NCBI GenBank assembly: GCA_018881555.1
Contig: JACAXG010000121.1
Span: forward strand, 2,045,858 to 2,109,857
Direction of reading: 5' to 3'
DNA: 64,000 nt
From: Amblyornis subalaris
Taxonomy: Eukaryota > Chordata > Aves > Passeriformes > Ptilonorhynchidae
Part shown: positions 1 through 12,140 of the stretch, piece after piece
Layout of the letters: the number at the start of each line of letters is the position of its first letter
Numbering within the stretch: position 1 is the stretch's first letter
Notes under the pieces: model-generated
What the model was told of the DNA's origin: nothing
Seen by the model: only the letters and a program-made list of their open reading frames with translations
The model's database searches: none
Program-made: the position numbers and the translations under genes

Positions 1-1119
1 GTTCTGGAGAGGGGAAAGGGCCGGGCAGGTGTGGGGTTTCACTCAAGTGATTTCAGAAATTAACTTTAATGTGACCTGGAGTACCTTTGTGGAATAATAG
101 GCGAGCAAATGCGTTTGAATGTGTATTATCTGAGAGATGAAAGCCGACGTTAGCATCTGAATGGGACCTGGAAGCCTGACAGGTTTTTATTGAGTGCCAG
201 TCTTCTTATTGTTTCTAGTGAATAATTCATGTCCTCAGGGTGGCTGTGGCAGAAAGACTGAGACATCAGACAAAACCAGACATTTACCTCGTCCCATTCA
301 CACCTTAAGGGGTGTTTCCAGATTAAAAACAAGCCTCAAACCCTAATTTTCCTAAGGGTTCGGTGATTCACAGCATCTTGAGCCAGGTGTGGGGCACGCC
401 CAAGAGAAGGGGNCAGGGGTGTGAGGCCAGAATGCCGGTGCTTGGGGGTCAGGAGGGGGAGCTTCCCGCACGGACAGGNAGTTCCTCACGAGCCCACTGA
501 TCAGGGCGTGCCAGGAGCTTCGCCTCGTGCGTGTGNCGTGGCCTTTCGGTGTGATGTGCTCTGCGGCAAATCACCTCCTGCAAATCACGTCCTGCTCGCT
601 GGATATCATTTCCTGGACAATTACTGGGTGGTTTTCTAAATGATATCAAGGAAAGAAAACGCAGCTGAAACACAGCAATAATGGATTCTGCTGCTTGAAA
701 GCACCCGCTGAAACTGATGCCGTGACTGAGACCAGTTTTTTATTCAGCAAGTAAAATGTCAAATTAAGCACAGCTCTATTGATACACCAAGAAAATGGTT
801 CTTGGTACAGTGCCAACATCAATAATTATAAAGGGGAGACAGCAGGCTAAAAGGCATGGCTGGCAGCACTTTTAAAATATTTGTCCTTGGTGGAACCAGA
901 GACTGATTCAGTTTAAATTTAGATTCCAAAGAAAACTAACATCTCAAAGGGCATATCATAAAGCTTAACTGGTTTATTGCTGATCAAACAAGAGACAGCA
1001 GAATAAACTTTTACTGGTTTTAAAATACTGTAGCAATGCTGCAGTCAGGTGGGTGAGTTGATTCAGCTCAGAGTAGGTGAGGGTTTAGCAGATCGAGGGG
1101 GGGATTGTGCCCCTCTGCC
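1..1119. other. Unique non-coding stretch, no gene recognised
   Basis: I see no convincing exon or known repeat here. The only structured element is a G-quadruplex-type motif at the very start (positions 11-36). The sequence from about 700 to 1050 is AT-rich. Short frames on both strands lack credible starts and splice sites. Confidence 0.5.
11..36 (+). other. Potential G-quadruplex motif
   Basis: Four runs of at least three G are separated by loops of 3, 2 and 7 bases (GGGG, GGG, GGG, GGGG). This meets the usual G3+N1-7 rule. Its role is unknown. Confidence 0.45.
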
Positions 1120-1630
1120 CCCTCTGCTGAGACCCCACCTGCAGAGCTGCCCCAGCCCTGGGCCCAGCACAGGAAGGACGTGGAGCTGCTGGAGCCAGGC
1201 CAGGGCAGGGACACCAAGGGGATCAGAGGGATGGAGCAGCTCTGCTGGGAGGAAAGGCTGGGAGAGCTGGGATTGTTCAGCCTGGAGAAGAGAAGGCTTT
1301 GGGGTGACNTCATTGTGGCCTTGCAGNGCCTGAAGGGAGCCCCCAGGAAAGATGGAGAGAGACTCTTGACAAGGGCTGGAGTGACAGGACAAGGGGGAAT
1401 GGCTGCACACTGACAGAGAGCAGGGTTNGATGGGATATTGGGNAGNAATNGTTCCCTGTGAGGGTGGGGAGGCCCTGGCACAGGTTGCCCAGAGCANCTG
1501 TGGCTGCCCCATCCCTGGAAGTGTCCAANGCCAGNNTGGATGTGGCTCTGAGCACCCTGGGATAGTGGAAGGTGTCCCTGCCCATGGCANGGGGTGGAAC
1601 TGGATGATCTTTAAGGTCTCTTCCANCCCA
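1120..1630 (+). mobile_element. CR1 LINE, 5'-truncated copy, sense orientation
   Basis: The sequence follows the 3' part of avian CR1 in sense direction. It starts at the gagaccccacct region near the end of the reverse-transcriptase reading frame and passes through the ttcagcctggagaagagaaggct and gtgacaggacaag landmarks. It then runs through the 3' UTR (gcacaggttgcccagag, ccatccctggaagtgtcc) and fades out at the ggtctcttcca tail. No intact ORF remains, so the copy cannot move by itself. It is very similar to the copy at 11,643-12,140 and starts at the same point, so it is probably young. It carries about a dozen N bases, far above the background of the window, which suggests mapping ambiguity among near-identical copies. 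Confidence 0.93.
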
Positions 1631-4038
1631 GGCCAGTGGTCTCTCTCCATCTTTCTCGGTCTCAAATCCGTCAGTGCCTATGAGCTTGTGGTGTGTTCTA
1701 GACAGTTCCACATGATGAAGAGAAGAAATTTAACTGGACAGATTCTGTCTCAGCTGTGGCTCATCTCTTTGTGATTGATCTCCAAAGGGAAGCAGGTCCT
1801 GAGCNTGGAGGGCAGACAAAAGGTCTCCAAGCAAATATTGGCTATTAAAGTCTATTGAGTGGAAATGTGCCTGTGGTTCATGGAGTGGTCATGCACTTGG
1901 ACAGCGAAGGCAGGACCCATCGCCCGTGGCTGATCTGAACCTTTGCTGGCAGATCCTGGGCGCAGGCGCTGTGAGTGTGGGAGAGGAGAGGCTTTGTTGG
2001 TTCGTCCAGCACTCTGCAGCCAGGGGTGCAGGGGCAGAGGTGCAGCAGAGCACAGGCACACGCTGGGCTACGCTGGACATTCCCAGGGACACTGCTGACC
2101 AGCACCTGGGGCCACGAAACTCGTCCAGGTCACAGACACCAAGCTGAGTGTGAGCTGCTGCTGTGGCTGTGCAGCCTGTGCTGTGTGACACANGGAGCAC
2201 ACGGCACAGGCAGGGAGCTCCTCTCTGGACCAAGGGAATGATGGCTCTGCACACAGGGAAGGTCACTCAGGCCCTGGGCACCGAGTCCAGCAGGACTGCG
2301 GGGATGACCTTTTCTAACCATCGTGTGATGGATCCACGCTCTCCGAGTCATAAAGAATGATTTGGAATAAATAATCACTAATAAATCATCAATAAACAAG
2401 GAATAAATGCTCATTATCCTTCCAGAGCCAGTGCAAGACTCCTCTGTGCAAAATGCTTTCCTAAATTCATTTGGCCAATGTTTTGCCAAAATGGCAAGGA
2501 AAGAAATTTCTACCACCCCCCTTAGCAAGGCAGTTTTCAAGTGGGGATTCTTGGAGGAGCTCATTTTCTGGTAGCTCTCCTAAAACATTTCTCCTAGAAG
2601 TGATGTACCACTGCTTTGGGGCAGAAAGGTGCTGTAACTGTTCCTGAGTGTTTTTAGTGTTCACCATGAAGTACTGCTGGCACTAATACACAAACTGCTT
2701 ACAAAAGGTCTCTCACTCCTGGATACTTCTCAGGCAACTTACAAAACATGAAGTTAAGGAAAAGTGTTCCACACGGAGCCAGTGCCTGCTGTACCGTGAT
2801 GACAAATGCTATTTTGGGGATATCACATCTCTGTCAGAGGTGTCTCATCACGGTGCATGGGTGTAATGACCCACAGAGTCCCCTCCCTGCCCTGCTGCAG
2901 TCACACCAGCCCTGAGTTAAATCTGCTTTTTCGACTGGCAATCACCTGATCTCACATATTGTGCCTGGTCTGATCGCTAAAACAAGAGTCTGATCCAGTA
3001 TCTGAATTTCTAATGATGGCAGAAAGGATTTTTTTTCAAGAACACATGCTCAAAAAATGATTTTCAAGTCTTTATTTTCATTCAATATAGGAAATAAGAA
3101 ATCAAAACACGAAGCTTTTATGCTCTCGTTTTAAATGAGTGCTCTAAAATTCCAAGCGTAAATGTCTAAATAGCAAAGAAAAAAAACAACAAACAAACCA
3201 ATCAACAGTCTAATAACCTTCCAGAGGTTAAATTTGAATTTGTAATACCTTTTTATAACAATGGTGTCTTTATGTTTACTGAAAAGGAGACACTGCCTGT
3301 TTACTACAGTAGCTGTGTAGTCCCAGTGGTGATGCTGCATGTTGGAAAAGAACTTTTTCCTGTGCAGTTCCTTCATCTTCACCTTCCACGTTGTGAAGTT
3401 ACTCTGCAAAGGCATGAATTTTAAGGAATTATTGACAATTTCATTTGTTTGTGTTCTCTTCCAACCCCATGTGAAAATTTGTTTCTTTCTACCCACCACT
3501 AGAACTGGAATTTCTCTTGGAAAACGCTGAATATCCATAGCACCATGCCAGGTCACATCAAGTCACCCAGGCTCTCAAGACACACCAGCAGCCTACTCCA
3601 TGTGACAAGGCTGCTGCGTCGTGTCACAAATCTTCAGGGACATTCCCGTGGTTTAATAAATGATTGTGGAGGTTACCATGGCTACAAACCCTCTTCATTC
3701 TCTTCAGATTTGAAACTTTTTAGAAAATTTTTTGAAATANCGAGTAAAGCACTCTTTCCCTGCCAGCAACAACACAAGTGTTTCACATGTGCTCGTCGTC
3801 GAGTTTGGAGGGTGAAGGAGCACCCGAGGTATTTCCACGTGGTTTTGTTTATTTAATCAGCTGTAACTTCTCTCCTTGGGATAAAAGTGAAACGTGAAGA
3901 AAGGGATTTTGGTGCTGTGTAAACAGCACCTGAGGACACAGGGAGTGGCCCTCATCCCTGCTAAGGAGAGCCCTTAAGGCAGGTGATTCAATGAAATTAG
4001 AGGCAATTTCTGCTTTCCTTTCTCCTTTCTGACCGCAG
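1631..4038. other. Unique stretch without a recognised gene
   Basis: No known repeat is recognisable. The AT-rich part after 3,000 contains one long minus-strand open frame (3,131-3,538, listed separately). Otherwise I see no exon with good splice sites at both ends. Confidence 0.45.
3131..3538 (-). other. Open frame with C-terminal hydrophobic segment, possibly chance
   Basis: An ATG at 3,538-3,536 in fair Kozak context (G at -3, G at +4) opens a frame of 135 codons in AT-rich DNA and ends in TAA. The predicted product is basic. Near its C-terminus it has a hydrophobic stretch of about 19 residues (VIRLLIGLFVVFFLCYLDIY), which would suit a tail-anchored protein. I do not recognise the family. 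A window of this size and AT content is expected to give a few frames of this length by chance, and no promoter or splice structure supports it. Confidence 0.13.
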
Positions 4039-4207
4039 AGCGTTTTATTTCCTGCATCCTGGTGTCCTCCCTTAGCGAGCTCCAAAGCCTGGCAGGCTTT
4101 TCCAAGGAAGCTTGTGTACCTCTCCTGTGGATTTGCAGCAGGGTGTGAGGAGTTTCAGAGCCTGTGGAGGAACGGAGCCTGGGAAAAGTCACCTCGGCAG
4201 AGACCAG
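4039..4207 (+). other. Candidate internal exon (169 nt)
   Basis: A long polypyrimidine tract ending in ctgaccgcag precedes position 4,039, and a good donor (accag|gtaatg) follows 4,207. One of the three frames is open through the whole interval and ends one base into a codon; the other two have stops. The translated stretch (for example LVYLSCGFAAGCEEFQSLWR) matches nothing I recognise. A non-coding RNA exon is equally possible. About 110 bases downstream (4,320-4,450) there is a very AT-rich block with TTATTTAT-like words. The call rests on splice-site shape plus one open frame. Confidence 0.25.
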
Positions 4208-6829
4208 GTAATGTTCTCTGGAGTTCTGCTGGCCACAAAAGCCAAGGCACATCTGGGTGTGAAATCTGGGAATTGAAAAACAAGGAAAGGAATTCTATCA
4301 CCCTCTCCCTCTGGGGATTTTACATGTAATATTTTTATACACATCTTGTTGCTTGTACATATTTATTATATNTAATAATTACTCTAATGTATTATTTATA
4401 AATATTTTAGCTACACGTACTTTTGTATGTATACATTTTGAAGCGATTCCCTTTCCTACTAGGAAAATCAGTGGGACTAATTGCTAGAAAAGTAGCAGTT
4501 GGCAGGATGGAAGAGATTGATGGACAAATTTTAATAGAAAAACATCTATATTAGAACATTATCTGTTCTTCCTCATTTTCATCGTAAAAATGGANCAAAT
4601 TTCAGATTACAACTGTTTAAAAATAGAGAGGGAAAAAAAAAAAGAGAGAAATGCCATCCTCCTCCATTAAGCAGTTCCTTGGTTTGCGAGCAAAACATAA
4701 TTCTGGAAAGGCAGAGCAGAGAGAAATGAGCTTTATCATTAGCCTGTGATTCTTGTGGGGCAGCAGGAGAACCTCTCCCACCCGGCGGCTCAGTCTCTCC
4801 TCCAGGGTTGCTGTTTCCCTGCAGAGGACATCTGGGAAGGCTAGGCCCCTGGAGTGGGGGGTGTGGACAGCACCAGCATGGAGGGAGCAGAGCACTCTGG
4901 CAGCAAAAATCGTGTGTGTTAGGATGAATGCGCTGCCTTTGGGAGGGTGGAAAGGAAATCTAAGGCAAAAGGATAAGGAGAACAAAGTGGTGGAATAATG
5001 TAGAGAGGGAAGGTGTTGAATGGAGCTGAAAGCATTGCTGAGAGAATGGAAATTGCCGACCAGCACAGGACTGAGGAAGTCCAACCAGAGCCATGACAAA
5101 GGAGAAACATTTCTGTTTCTGACGTTGTGTGTGAGCACAGTGTCCCTGAGTCCTCTTTCTGTAAATGTCGTCTCAAGCCACATGGCACATGTNTCACCCT
5201 CGGGCCACAGCAGTTACCACTTGTGTCCTCTTTGCTCTCAGGAAGCCTTCCTTGCTTATTTCTGGGTTTTGAATAAAAACCAATCCTGGTGGGAATTCCC
5301 ACTCGGTGATGCTGTGGCTGCTTCTGCACCTGCTTCTGCCTCATGAGTCCTGTGTTCTGAATCCCTGGTTGGGACAAAGATATCCCTGCCCTCTGTGCTT
5401 GCTTGGCTTTTTACCGGGACACGAATCATCCTCTGCAGGAGAGGCAGTGTCAGGTTCAGGCTGGCCACAGCGAGGTTACACAAGTTGCTCAATATAAAAA
5501 ATGAGCAGCCCTGCCAGTGTGTTTTGAAGCCTTGTCAATAGCACATGGGGGGGATTTCATTACTCTGCAGAGTGGTTCTTGTGAGTGAAATGCAAATGGA
5601 ACCAAAACTCCCCATTTCTGCACGGGGACCCAGCGCTCAGAGGGTCTGTGTTTAACTCTGCACTGGGTGCTGACCGCACAGTTCCAAATGGGAGCTGCTT
5701 TGCAGGCTCTGCACTCATTGAAAGGTGCTCCCAGTCTGAGATGGGTGCNATGGATTGGGCACTGGCAGTGGTTTGCCTCTAACCTCAGTTAGCCAGAGAT
5801 GCAGAGAGGGGGTAACTGGCGGAGCAGACTCGGGGCTCTGGGATTCACACGCTGAGTTTCGGCTGTGAGGAACGGGGTGTGACCTCNCCGTGCTCTGAAC
5901 TGGGCTGTGGTCACACAGCTCTGGCTGTTCCTGGAGAACTGAGGCTCGGGGAGAGGCTGAGTCGCATCTGCAGAGCTTTGCTGGGGGATGGTGCCTGCAG
6001 CTCCCAGGAAGGTGGGTGGGAGCATCCGCTGCTCCCCTCCCTCAGAACACCCCAAGGGTGCTGCCAAGGTGGGGCTGAGGAAAGCCTTTTAAACCGAGAC
6101 TCAGAAACATTTTACCTTCCACCAGGATTTGGATTCCTGGTCCTAGCTCAAAGTCTGGCCTTTGTAATGTTTGCTGCCTCTTTTGCTTAAAAAGTTTCTT
6201 TTGCTGTGTGCCTGCATTTTTAAGCTTCCATACAAGATCCCAGCACACAAACAACTGAATGAAGCCCCAATTTGCTGATACCTGTTCTTGGGTGTGTGAG
6301 GGCTGCAACATCTGTGCCTGTGATGCAGAGCCCTCTGTGCCAACAGAAACAGAAGATGACAGCAGCAGAACCACTCTGCTGAGCTCTCAGAAACCAACCT
6401 CCTCCAGGTGATGTAGCGGTAGTGACAAAGGCGGTGTGAAAAGGTTTCCTTGTTCCTCTGATAGCATCTAGAGAGGTCAGCCGCTCGTGCTTATCTGAGA
6501 TGATGAACGCGGTGTGCCCCCGAGCCCTGGCTGNGGGCACGCTCTGGCACAGAGGAGCTGCCAGGAGCTGGGAACTGATTAAGATAAGTCTAATGAGCAG
6601 CAGCCACGGNGCACCAGCCGGCTGTCCTTTGTCCTGCAAGGACGGAGCAGGGGCTGAGGCTTAAAGAGAGACACNGAGGAGGATGTGGAATGCTATTTAC
6701 ACATCATCACTGGAGGCTTCCCCCATACTGGAAGGCAGAGTGAAAAATTGGAAGGCTGGGCAGGAAGGAAATCTAACAGACAAGTCAGCAAAGGCAGGAG
6801 TTGATATCTGCTGTGGAATCCATAACTGA
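4208..6829. other. Unique non-coding stretch with an AT-rich block
   Basis: Positions 4,320-4,450 are strongly AT-rich, with repeated TATTTAT words like the AU-rich elements of 3' UTRs. A 188-codon minus-strand frame at 4,617-5,183 has no ATG-supported or domain-like character and looks random. No repeat family is recognised. Confidence 0.4.
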
Positions 6830-7230
6830 AGATTTGTTATCTGAGTTTCTTCCTTTTTGACCGTAGTAAATTATTCTGGGTCTCATTTTCTTCCAATGTC
6901 ACATATAAATCTACCAAATACTTCAGCCAAATATTTTCCAGCCTCTGGATTGTTGGCGAATCATTAGTTTCTTTGCTTTGCTCTTCATTCTAAATTGCTT
7001 GCCATTATTTCATCCTAATTACATGAGTGGAGGAGGTTAAATAGAACAGCAGAGAGTCACTGCTGAACATTCCAGAGTGGCTTTGTTACACTGAATATCT
7101 CAAGTGCATGACGTTCCCATCAATAAAGACCAAAGTGTCTCTATAACCAATTAAAAGCAATTTGTACTCTTTTAATCTCTGCAGGCTGATTAAAATCCTC
7201 CTCAGCCTCTTCCTCCATTGACTCAAAAAC
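6830..7230. promoter_or_regulatory. Possible conserved non-coding element
   Basis: This block is AT-rich and of even, complex composition with no repeat signature. It contains homeodomain-type words (cctaattacatg, ccaattaaaag) and CAAT-type words. In style it resembles vertebrate conserved non-coding elements. There is no direct evidence of conservation in a single sequence, so this is only a pointer. Confidence 0.18.
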
Positions 7231-9597
7231 AAATGCATGTTTTGCTACCCAGCCAGCAGGGCTTGTAGGGACTCTCCGTGCACAGCTCCGTGCTAGAAGC
7301 CTCCCAGAGCAGCTCTGCAGAGCACAAAAGCAAATCCAGGGCGATATCCAGGATGCAGGGAGGCAGCCCTGGCCCGGGCAAGGCAGGGGCAGCTGTCACA
7401 TGGCCCCCGGCAATGTCACTGGGGTGATGCCAGGCTTCGGCTCTTGAGATCCTTTGTTGCTCTGGTAACTACAACTTCTTTCCGTGCCAGATGATGTTGT
7501 CTTTGGCCGGGGGCACGGTCTGTGCTCTGCCACTGGCGAGTTTCTTTGCAACAAAAATAAACTCTGCTGCTAGTTCATCAAGTGGATTAGCGTTTGCCTC
7601 GATTTCCAGGTTTTTCCAGGCCTCTGGCACGGCTGGCTTTAGCCTTCTGACAGTGCTTGTGCGTCCTCCAGTCTTAGTCTTTATTTGGATGGGATCAATT
7701 TGCTCGTTTCCTTTTCCTGGAATAAATCGGCGGCTTACAGTTCCCCCTTTTCCAATGACAAAAGGAGCGTTCTCTGTGTTCTTTCCCCCCAGATTTCAGG
7801 AATGTGGAAGGCCCGTGGCAAGTTATCCACAGCAGGAGCCTGTGTAGCCCCACGTGGTGCCGAGGAGCTCTGAGCAAGGCTGGCAGTGCTGCAGTGCTCT
7901 GCTGGTGCCCGTGGCCAGTATTTTATAGGGTTTTTTTGGGGAAAAGGAACCTATCTGGCTTCTGTTCTTGGGAGGGAATATGATGTGGAGTTGTGTGAGT
8001 TGCACATGGTACAGGGAAATATTTTGCTTTTTCAGCTGCGGAAAAAAGTGGGATTCTGTGTTTTATGGCAAAGAATTTGGTGGGAAAAGGTGCTGTTCTC
8101 CCTCACCTCCCCCTGTTTGCCCTGTAAGCACATGGAGAGCAAGAATACAGGGAGTAAAGCAAAGGATATTTGTGCTTGTGAAAGTAAAAGCTCAGCTTAA
8201 CTCTGCTTTTCTTCATCAAGAACAGCCAAACATTGCATTAAAAAGTATTATAGCTTCTTTCCTTTTGTTATTATCATTATCAGAGCTTCTCTCAAAGCCA
8301 TGCTAAGCACAGGTATTTAAACATCAGGCTTTTTAAAAAGAATGAAGAAAAACATCTGGAAACAAACTCTTTTCATTCTGCCCAGGGGTGTCAATTTAAC
8401 AAGGCAAGGCCTCCTTTTGCCCNCTGTACTGATCTTGCCAAGCCCTCGGTGAGATCTCTTTGGAGCCTGGATAACTCGTGCCTCAGTCATGGATTTAGTG
8501 CAGCTGGCAGGCTCTGCTCATGTCATTTAGGAACAGCTGAGGTGAAAACCATTTAAAGGTGGGCAAAGGGGGTGGGATGGTCCCTGAAGAGCGTCTGAGT
8601 GACCCTTTACAACTCCTGTAAATGCTCTTTGGGCTCTGGAAGCCTTTGGGGACCAGCCAACCCTTTGGTGGTGGTGAAAGTCCACGGAGGATGACGGCTT
8701 TATCCGAGGAATGTCCCTGTGCCCAGTGGGGTCGGGTGGGAGAGGGCTGGGAGCCAGCAGCGTGCCAGAGATCCTGCCCAGCTCTGTAAGGGCACCTTGT
8801 GCTTCTGTCTGGCANCATCCCTCCCCCGGCTCACCCCGGATGGAGCCGTGGGCGAGCTGGGAGTGCCCTTCCCAATGTGCCGGACAACTTTCCTCTCCTT
8901 AAGAAGGGTCAGGGCCAGTCCTAAGCAGCTTGGCTGTGCTCCTGTTCATTAAGTAGCTGTCACTGATTTAAAGGATGAATCAGCAGGGACTTCATTTGTC
9001 GCCGGCTGGGAGCATCCGAGCAGCCAGCGGAGCTGCCAGGACGTGTTCGTTCCTACGCATTCCCGCACCGTCCCCTACACGTGACACAGCCTTGCGTGGG
9101 GCCTGGTTCCAAAGCTGACAGGGAACGTCAGAGCTGCAAACCACTCCTGACGGGCACGAGTTTACCCTAATCCAGCTGAAGGTTTCTGCAGCCTCAGCCA
9201 TTCNCGAGCCCAGCAGCCCCCCAGCCCCTCGTGTGTGCCCCGAGCCCCTGCCGCACGCGGGGCCGTCTGCTGCCCTCGCGGAGGATTAATTTCTAGGAAA
9301 CTCCAGCGCCCAGCACCAAAGCTGATGTGCTTACATCCGTGTTTGGCCAATTTTTTTCGGTGTTTTTATTCCGGGCAGTAGTTGAATCTCCCTCGAGATA
9401 GATAACTCACGTGCATGTCTTGAGATGGTGCCAGCACGTGCAGTTTCCAGGGCAATACAGTCAGATTCGCTCGCTCTTGCGGCTTCAGGTGAAGGTTTTG
9501 TCACTTTTTGTCCTGATCCTGTAGATGAGTGTGGAGGTGATCAGGTGGTGTGGCCTTCTGAGGAAGAAAAACAATGCAAAAGAGATTTAATGAACAT
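7231..9597. other. Unique stretch, no gene recognised
   Basis: Composition is mixed, with no known repeat. A minus-strand 15-nt interval (8,107-8,121) lies between an acceptor-like and a donor-like site and is discussed under findings. GC rises between 8,800 and 9,300 without becoming a clear CpG island. Confidence 0.4.
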
Positions 9598-9847
9598 CAT
9601 CANAGAAAAATAGAATGGTTTGGGTTGGAAGGGACCTTAAAAATCATCCAGTTCCAATCCCCTGCCATGGCAGGGACACCTTCCACTATCCCAGGCTGCT
9701 CCAAGCCCCATCCAACCTGGCCTGGGACTTCTGGGGATCCAGGGGCAGCCACAGCTTCTCTGGGCAACCTGTGCCAGGGTCTCCCCAGCCTCCCAGGGAA
9801 CAATTTCTTCCTGATATCCAACCCAAACCTCCTCTCCGTCAGTGTGA
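9598..9847 (-). mobile_element. CR1 LINE 3' fragment, antisense orientation
   Basis: Read on the plus strand, this is the reverse complement of the CR1 3' end. It runs tagaatggtttgggttggaa, gggaccttaaaaatcatcca, gcagggacaccttccactat, then the acagcttctctgggcaacct block. Only the 3' UTR is kept; the 5' truncation is near 9,847. The orientation is opposite to the copies at 1.1 kb and 11.6 kb. Several substitutions and a small insertion (ctggggatccagg) make it older than those two. Confidence 0.9.
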
Positions 9848-11642
9848 TCGTGATGTCAGTGAAGCTAATGTGACAGATGAATCCATTTATTTACTGAATT
9901 GCTATTGATTCTAGCAGTAAATTAGAATATGTGTAAATATCAAACATAAAATGGTTGTAAGAGGACAATGAGGAAGCCACTGTCAGTGTAAGGCACTGCC
10001 CCTGCATGGTAAACTTTANGGAAAGTATCTGTTTTCCTCAAGCTTTTTATTTTTCCCTGGGGAAGGTGGCGGGTTTAGGGGGCAGGCACACATTTCTGGA
10101 GGTTGCTGTTGTTTCTGTTCATCAGCATTTTCTAGGCTACCTCGTGCACTGCTGGATTTCTGTGCACCCCATATCCAACCCTAACTCTCATTCATGAGCT
10201 GTCTGGGTGAGGGTGCCGAGTCCCTGGGAGCAGGAATGGTGCTCAGAGCACAAAGGGAACAGTCGCATTTGCAGGGAACTCTCACCTGGAGAACAAAACC
10301 TGGGAAAAGGCTAATGGTGTTGGAAAGAAATAGATCATAAGAGGATGTTGTGGGTTTTTCTTAAATAGGAGATAGGAAATTGTTGAAAGAGTTTAACATG
10401 GGCAATAATATCAATAACCCAGGTTGTTATTTAAAATTGCAGTTAATGACTAGGAATATTTGTAGAAAGGATTTGCATCCTATTTCTTGGGCCGAGTTGT
10501 CTTAGGGATCAGAGTAAATTAATTTAAAAAATCCCCCAAACTGAGCTTATATTTGATTAAAGGGGCAGTTGGTCAGACTGCTCTGACCTGTCTCCTTTGT
10601 TTTAACCTACCATAAGCAGATTTCTTTCTGTGCTAACCAGAAATCATTCTGCAGCAGTCTGCATTAAGCCCAGAGTCTCTGTCAAAATACCTGAGCAGTG
10701 GGTTAAATGCGATACAAATCTCACTTGATTTTTTTTTTAATGGGGTGTTTTTGAAACAGGGTGATCCATGCTCCTTGAATTAAATTAAAAAGCTGAGAGA
10801 GGAATGAGGAGAAACCAAATGTAACATCTGTAAACTGGGAATGAGAATGCTGAGAACAGATTGGCCTCGGCTTGATACCTTTAAACTCTTGTTTTTTAAT
10901 ATTCTTCCTGAACCTACAGAAACAATCCCTTTTACTGCAAGTGTGTGGTTTGCTGTGCTGGAGCACGAGCAGGAAACTAATCTGGGATTATTTTATTTAT
11001 CGCTGTCAGACAATACTGATTGTCTGGCCGGGCTTGGATGAAGGAAGGGCACCCTGAGGGAACACAAGGCACGTCTTGCCATGAAATCCTGGACCTTCAC
11101 CTTAGACTGAAGAAATATTTTATTACTTCCTAGAAATAGCCAGCCCTCAACCCGTGTGGCTCCACCCAGCCTGCTGTGCCGTTGTGGGTTTTACACCACT
11201 CTGAGGTGTGTGTGAGTGCTGAGCCTGTGCTTGGGTTTGGGGTTGATTTTAAGCCTTGCCCTGCTCAGTTCAGCCTTGTCCCGGGGATCCAGGCAGATGG
11301 GGCCTCTCCTGTGCTGTGTGCAAGCCACAGGCAAAGCCATCCTGCTCCAGACCTGCAGCACCTCCGGGCTTCGACCTTGGACTGGCTCAGGCACTGAGCT
11401 GCAGCCTGGCTGCGTCCCCTCCTCTCAGCTGGGCACCTTCTCAGGGCCACAAAGAATAAAACTCTTCAAATGTTAGCATTAAAAAGCAATAGTGCAGCTG
11501 GAATGACGTGAAAAAAAATTGGCAATCAGGTAGATTACTATTTTATGTAAACATATAAAAAAGTGAAAGCTGTCTTAAGACCCTGTTATTAAGATAAATA
11601 ATATCTTATGAGATACTAAAATATATTCTGTTCCCTGCTCTT
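9848..11642. other. Unique stretch between two inverted CR1 copies
   Basis: No gene or known repeat is seen. It is AT-rich from 10,300 to 10,760 and GC-richer from 11,150 to 11,450. A run of nine or ten T lies near 10,732. Short frames lack supported starts. Confidence 0.4.
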
Positions 11643-12140
11643 CTCTGCTGAGACCCCACCTGCAGAGCTGCCCCAGNCCTGGGCCCAGCACAGGAAGGAC
11701 GTGGAGCTGCTGGAGCCAGGCCAGGGCAGGGACACCAAGGGGATCAGAGGCATGGAGCAGCTCTGCTGGGAGGAAAGGCTGGGAGAGNTGGGATTGTTCA
11801 GCCTGGAGAAGAGAAGGCTTTGGGGTGACCTCACTGTGGCCTTGCAGTGCCTGAAGGGAGTCCCCAGGAAAGATGGAGAGAGACTCTTGACAAGGGCTGG
11901 AGTGACAGGACAAGGGGGAATGGCTGCACACTGACAGAGAGTAGGGTCAGATGGGATATTGGGAGGGAATCCTTCCCTGTGAGGGTGGTCAGGCCCTGGC
12001 ACAGGTTGCCCAGAGCATCTGTGGCTGCTCCATCCCTGGCAGTGTCCAAGGCCAGGCTGGATGGGGCTCTGAGNACCCTGGGATAGTGGAAGGTGTCCCT
12101 GCCCATGGCAGGGGGTGGAATGAGATGACCTTTAAGGTCC
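11643..12140 (+). mobile_element. CR1 LINE, 5'-truncated copy, sense orientation
   Basis: This is nearly the same sequence as the copy at 1,120-1,630: same gagaccccacct start, same RT-end and 3' UTR landmarks, and only about fifteen clear base differences by eye. It runs to gatgacctttaaggtcc and stops there without the usual attctgtgattctgtg tail. The unique flanks of the two copies differ, so they are separate insertions rather than one duplicated segment. The 3' end lies exactly at the edge of a CpG-rich island. Confidence 0.94.

Noticed and set aside
1063..1665. 200-codon minus-strand frame
   Set aside because: It is an antisense reading of the CR1 copy, with many N codons.
4617..5183. 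188-codon minus-strand frame
   Set aside because: Leu/Ser/Phe-rich without domain-like order, no splice or promoter support, and a length reachable by chance.
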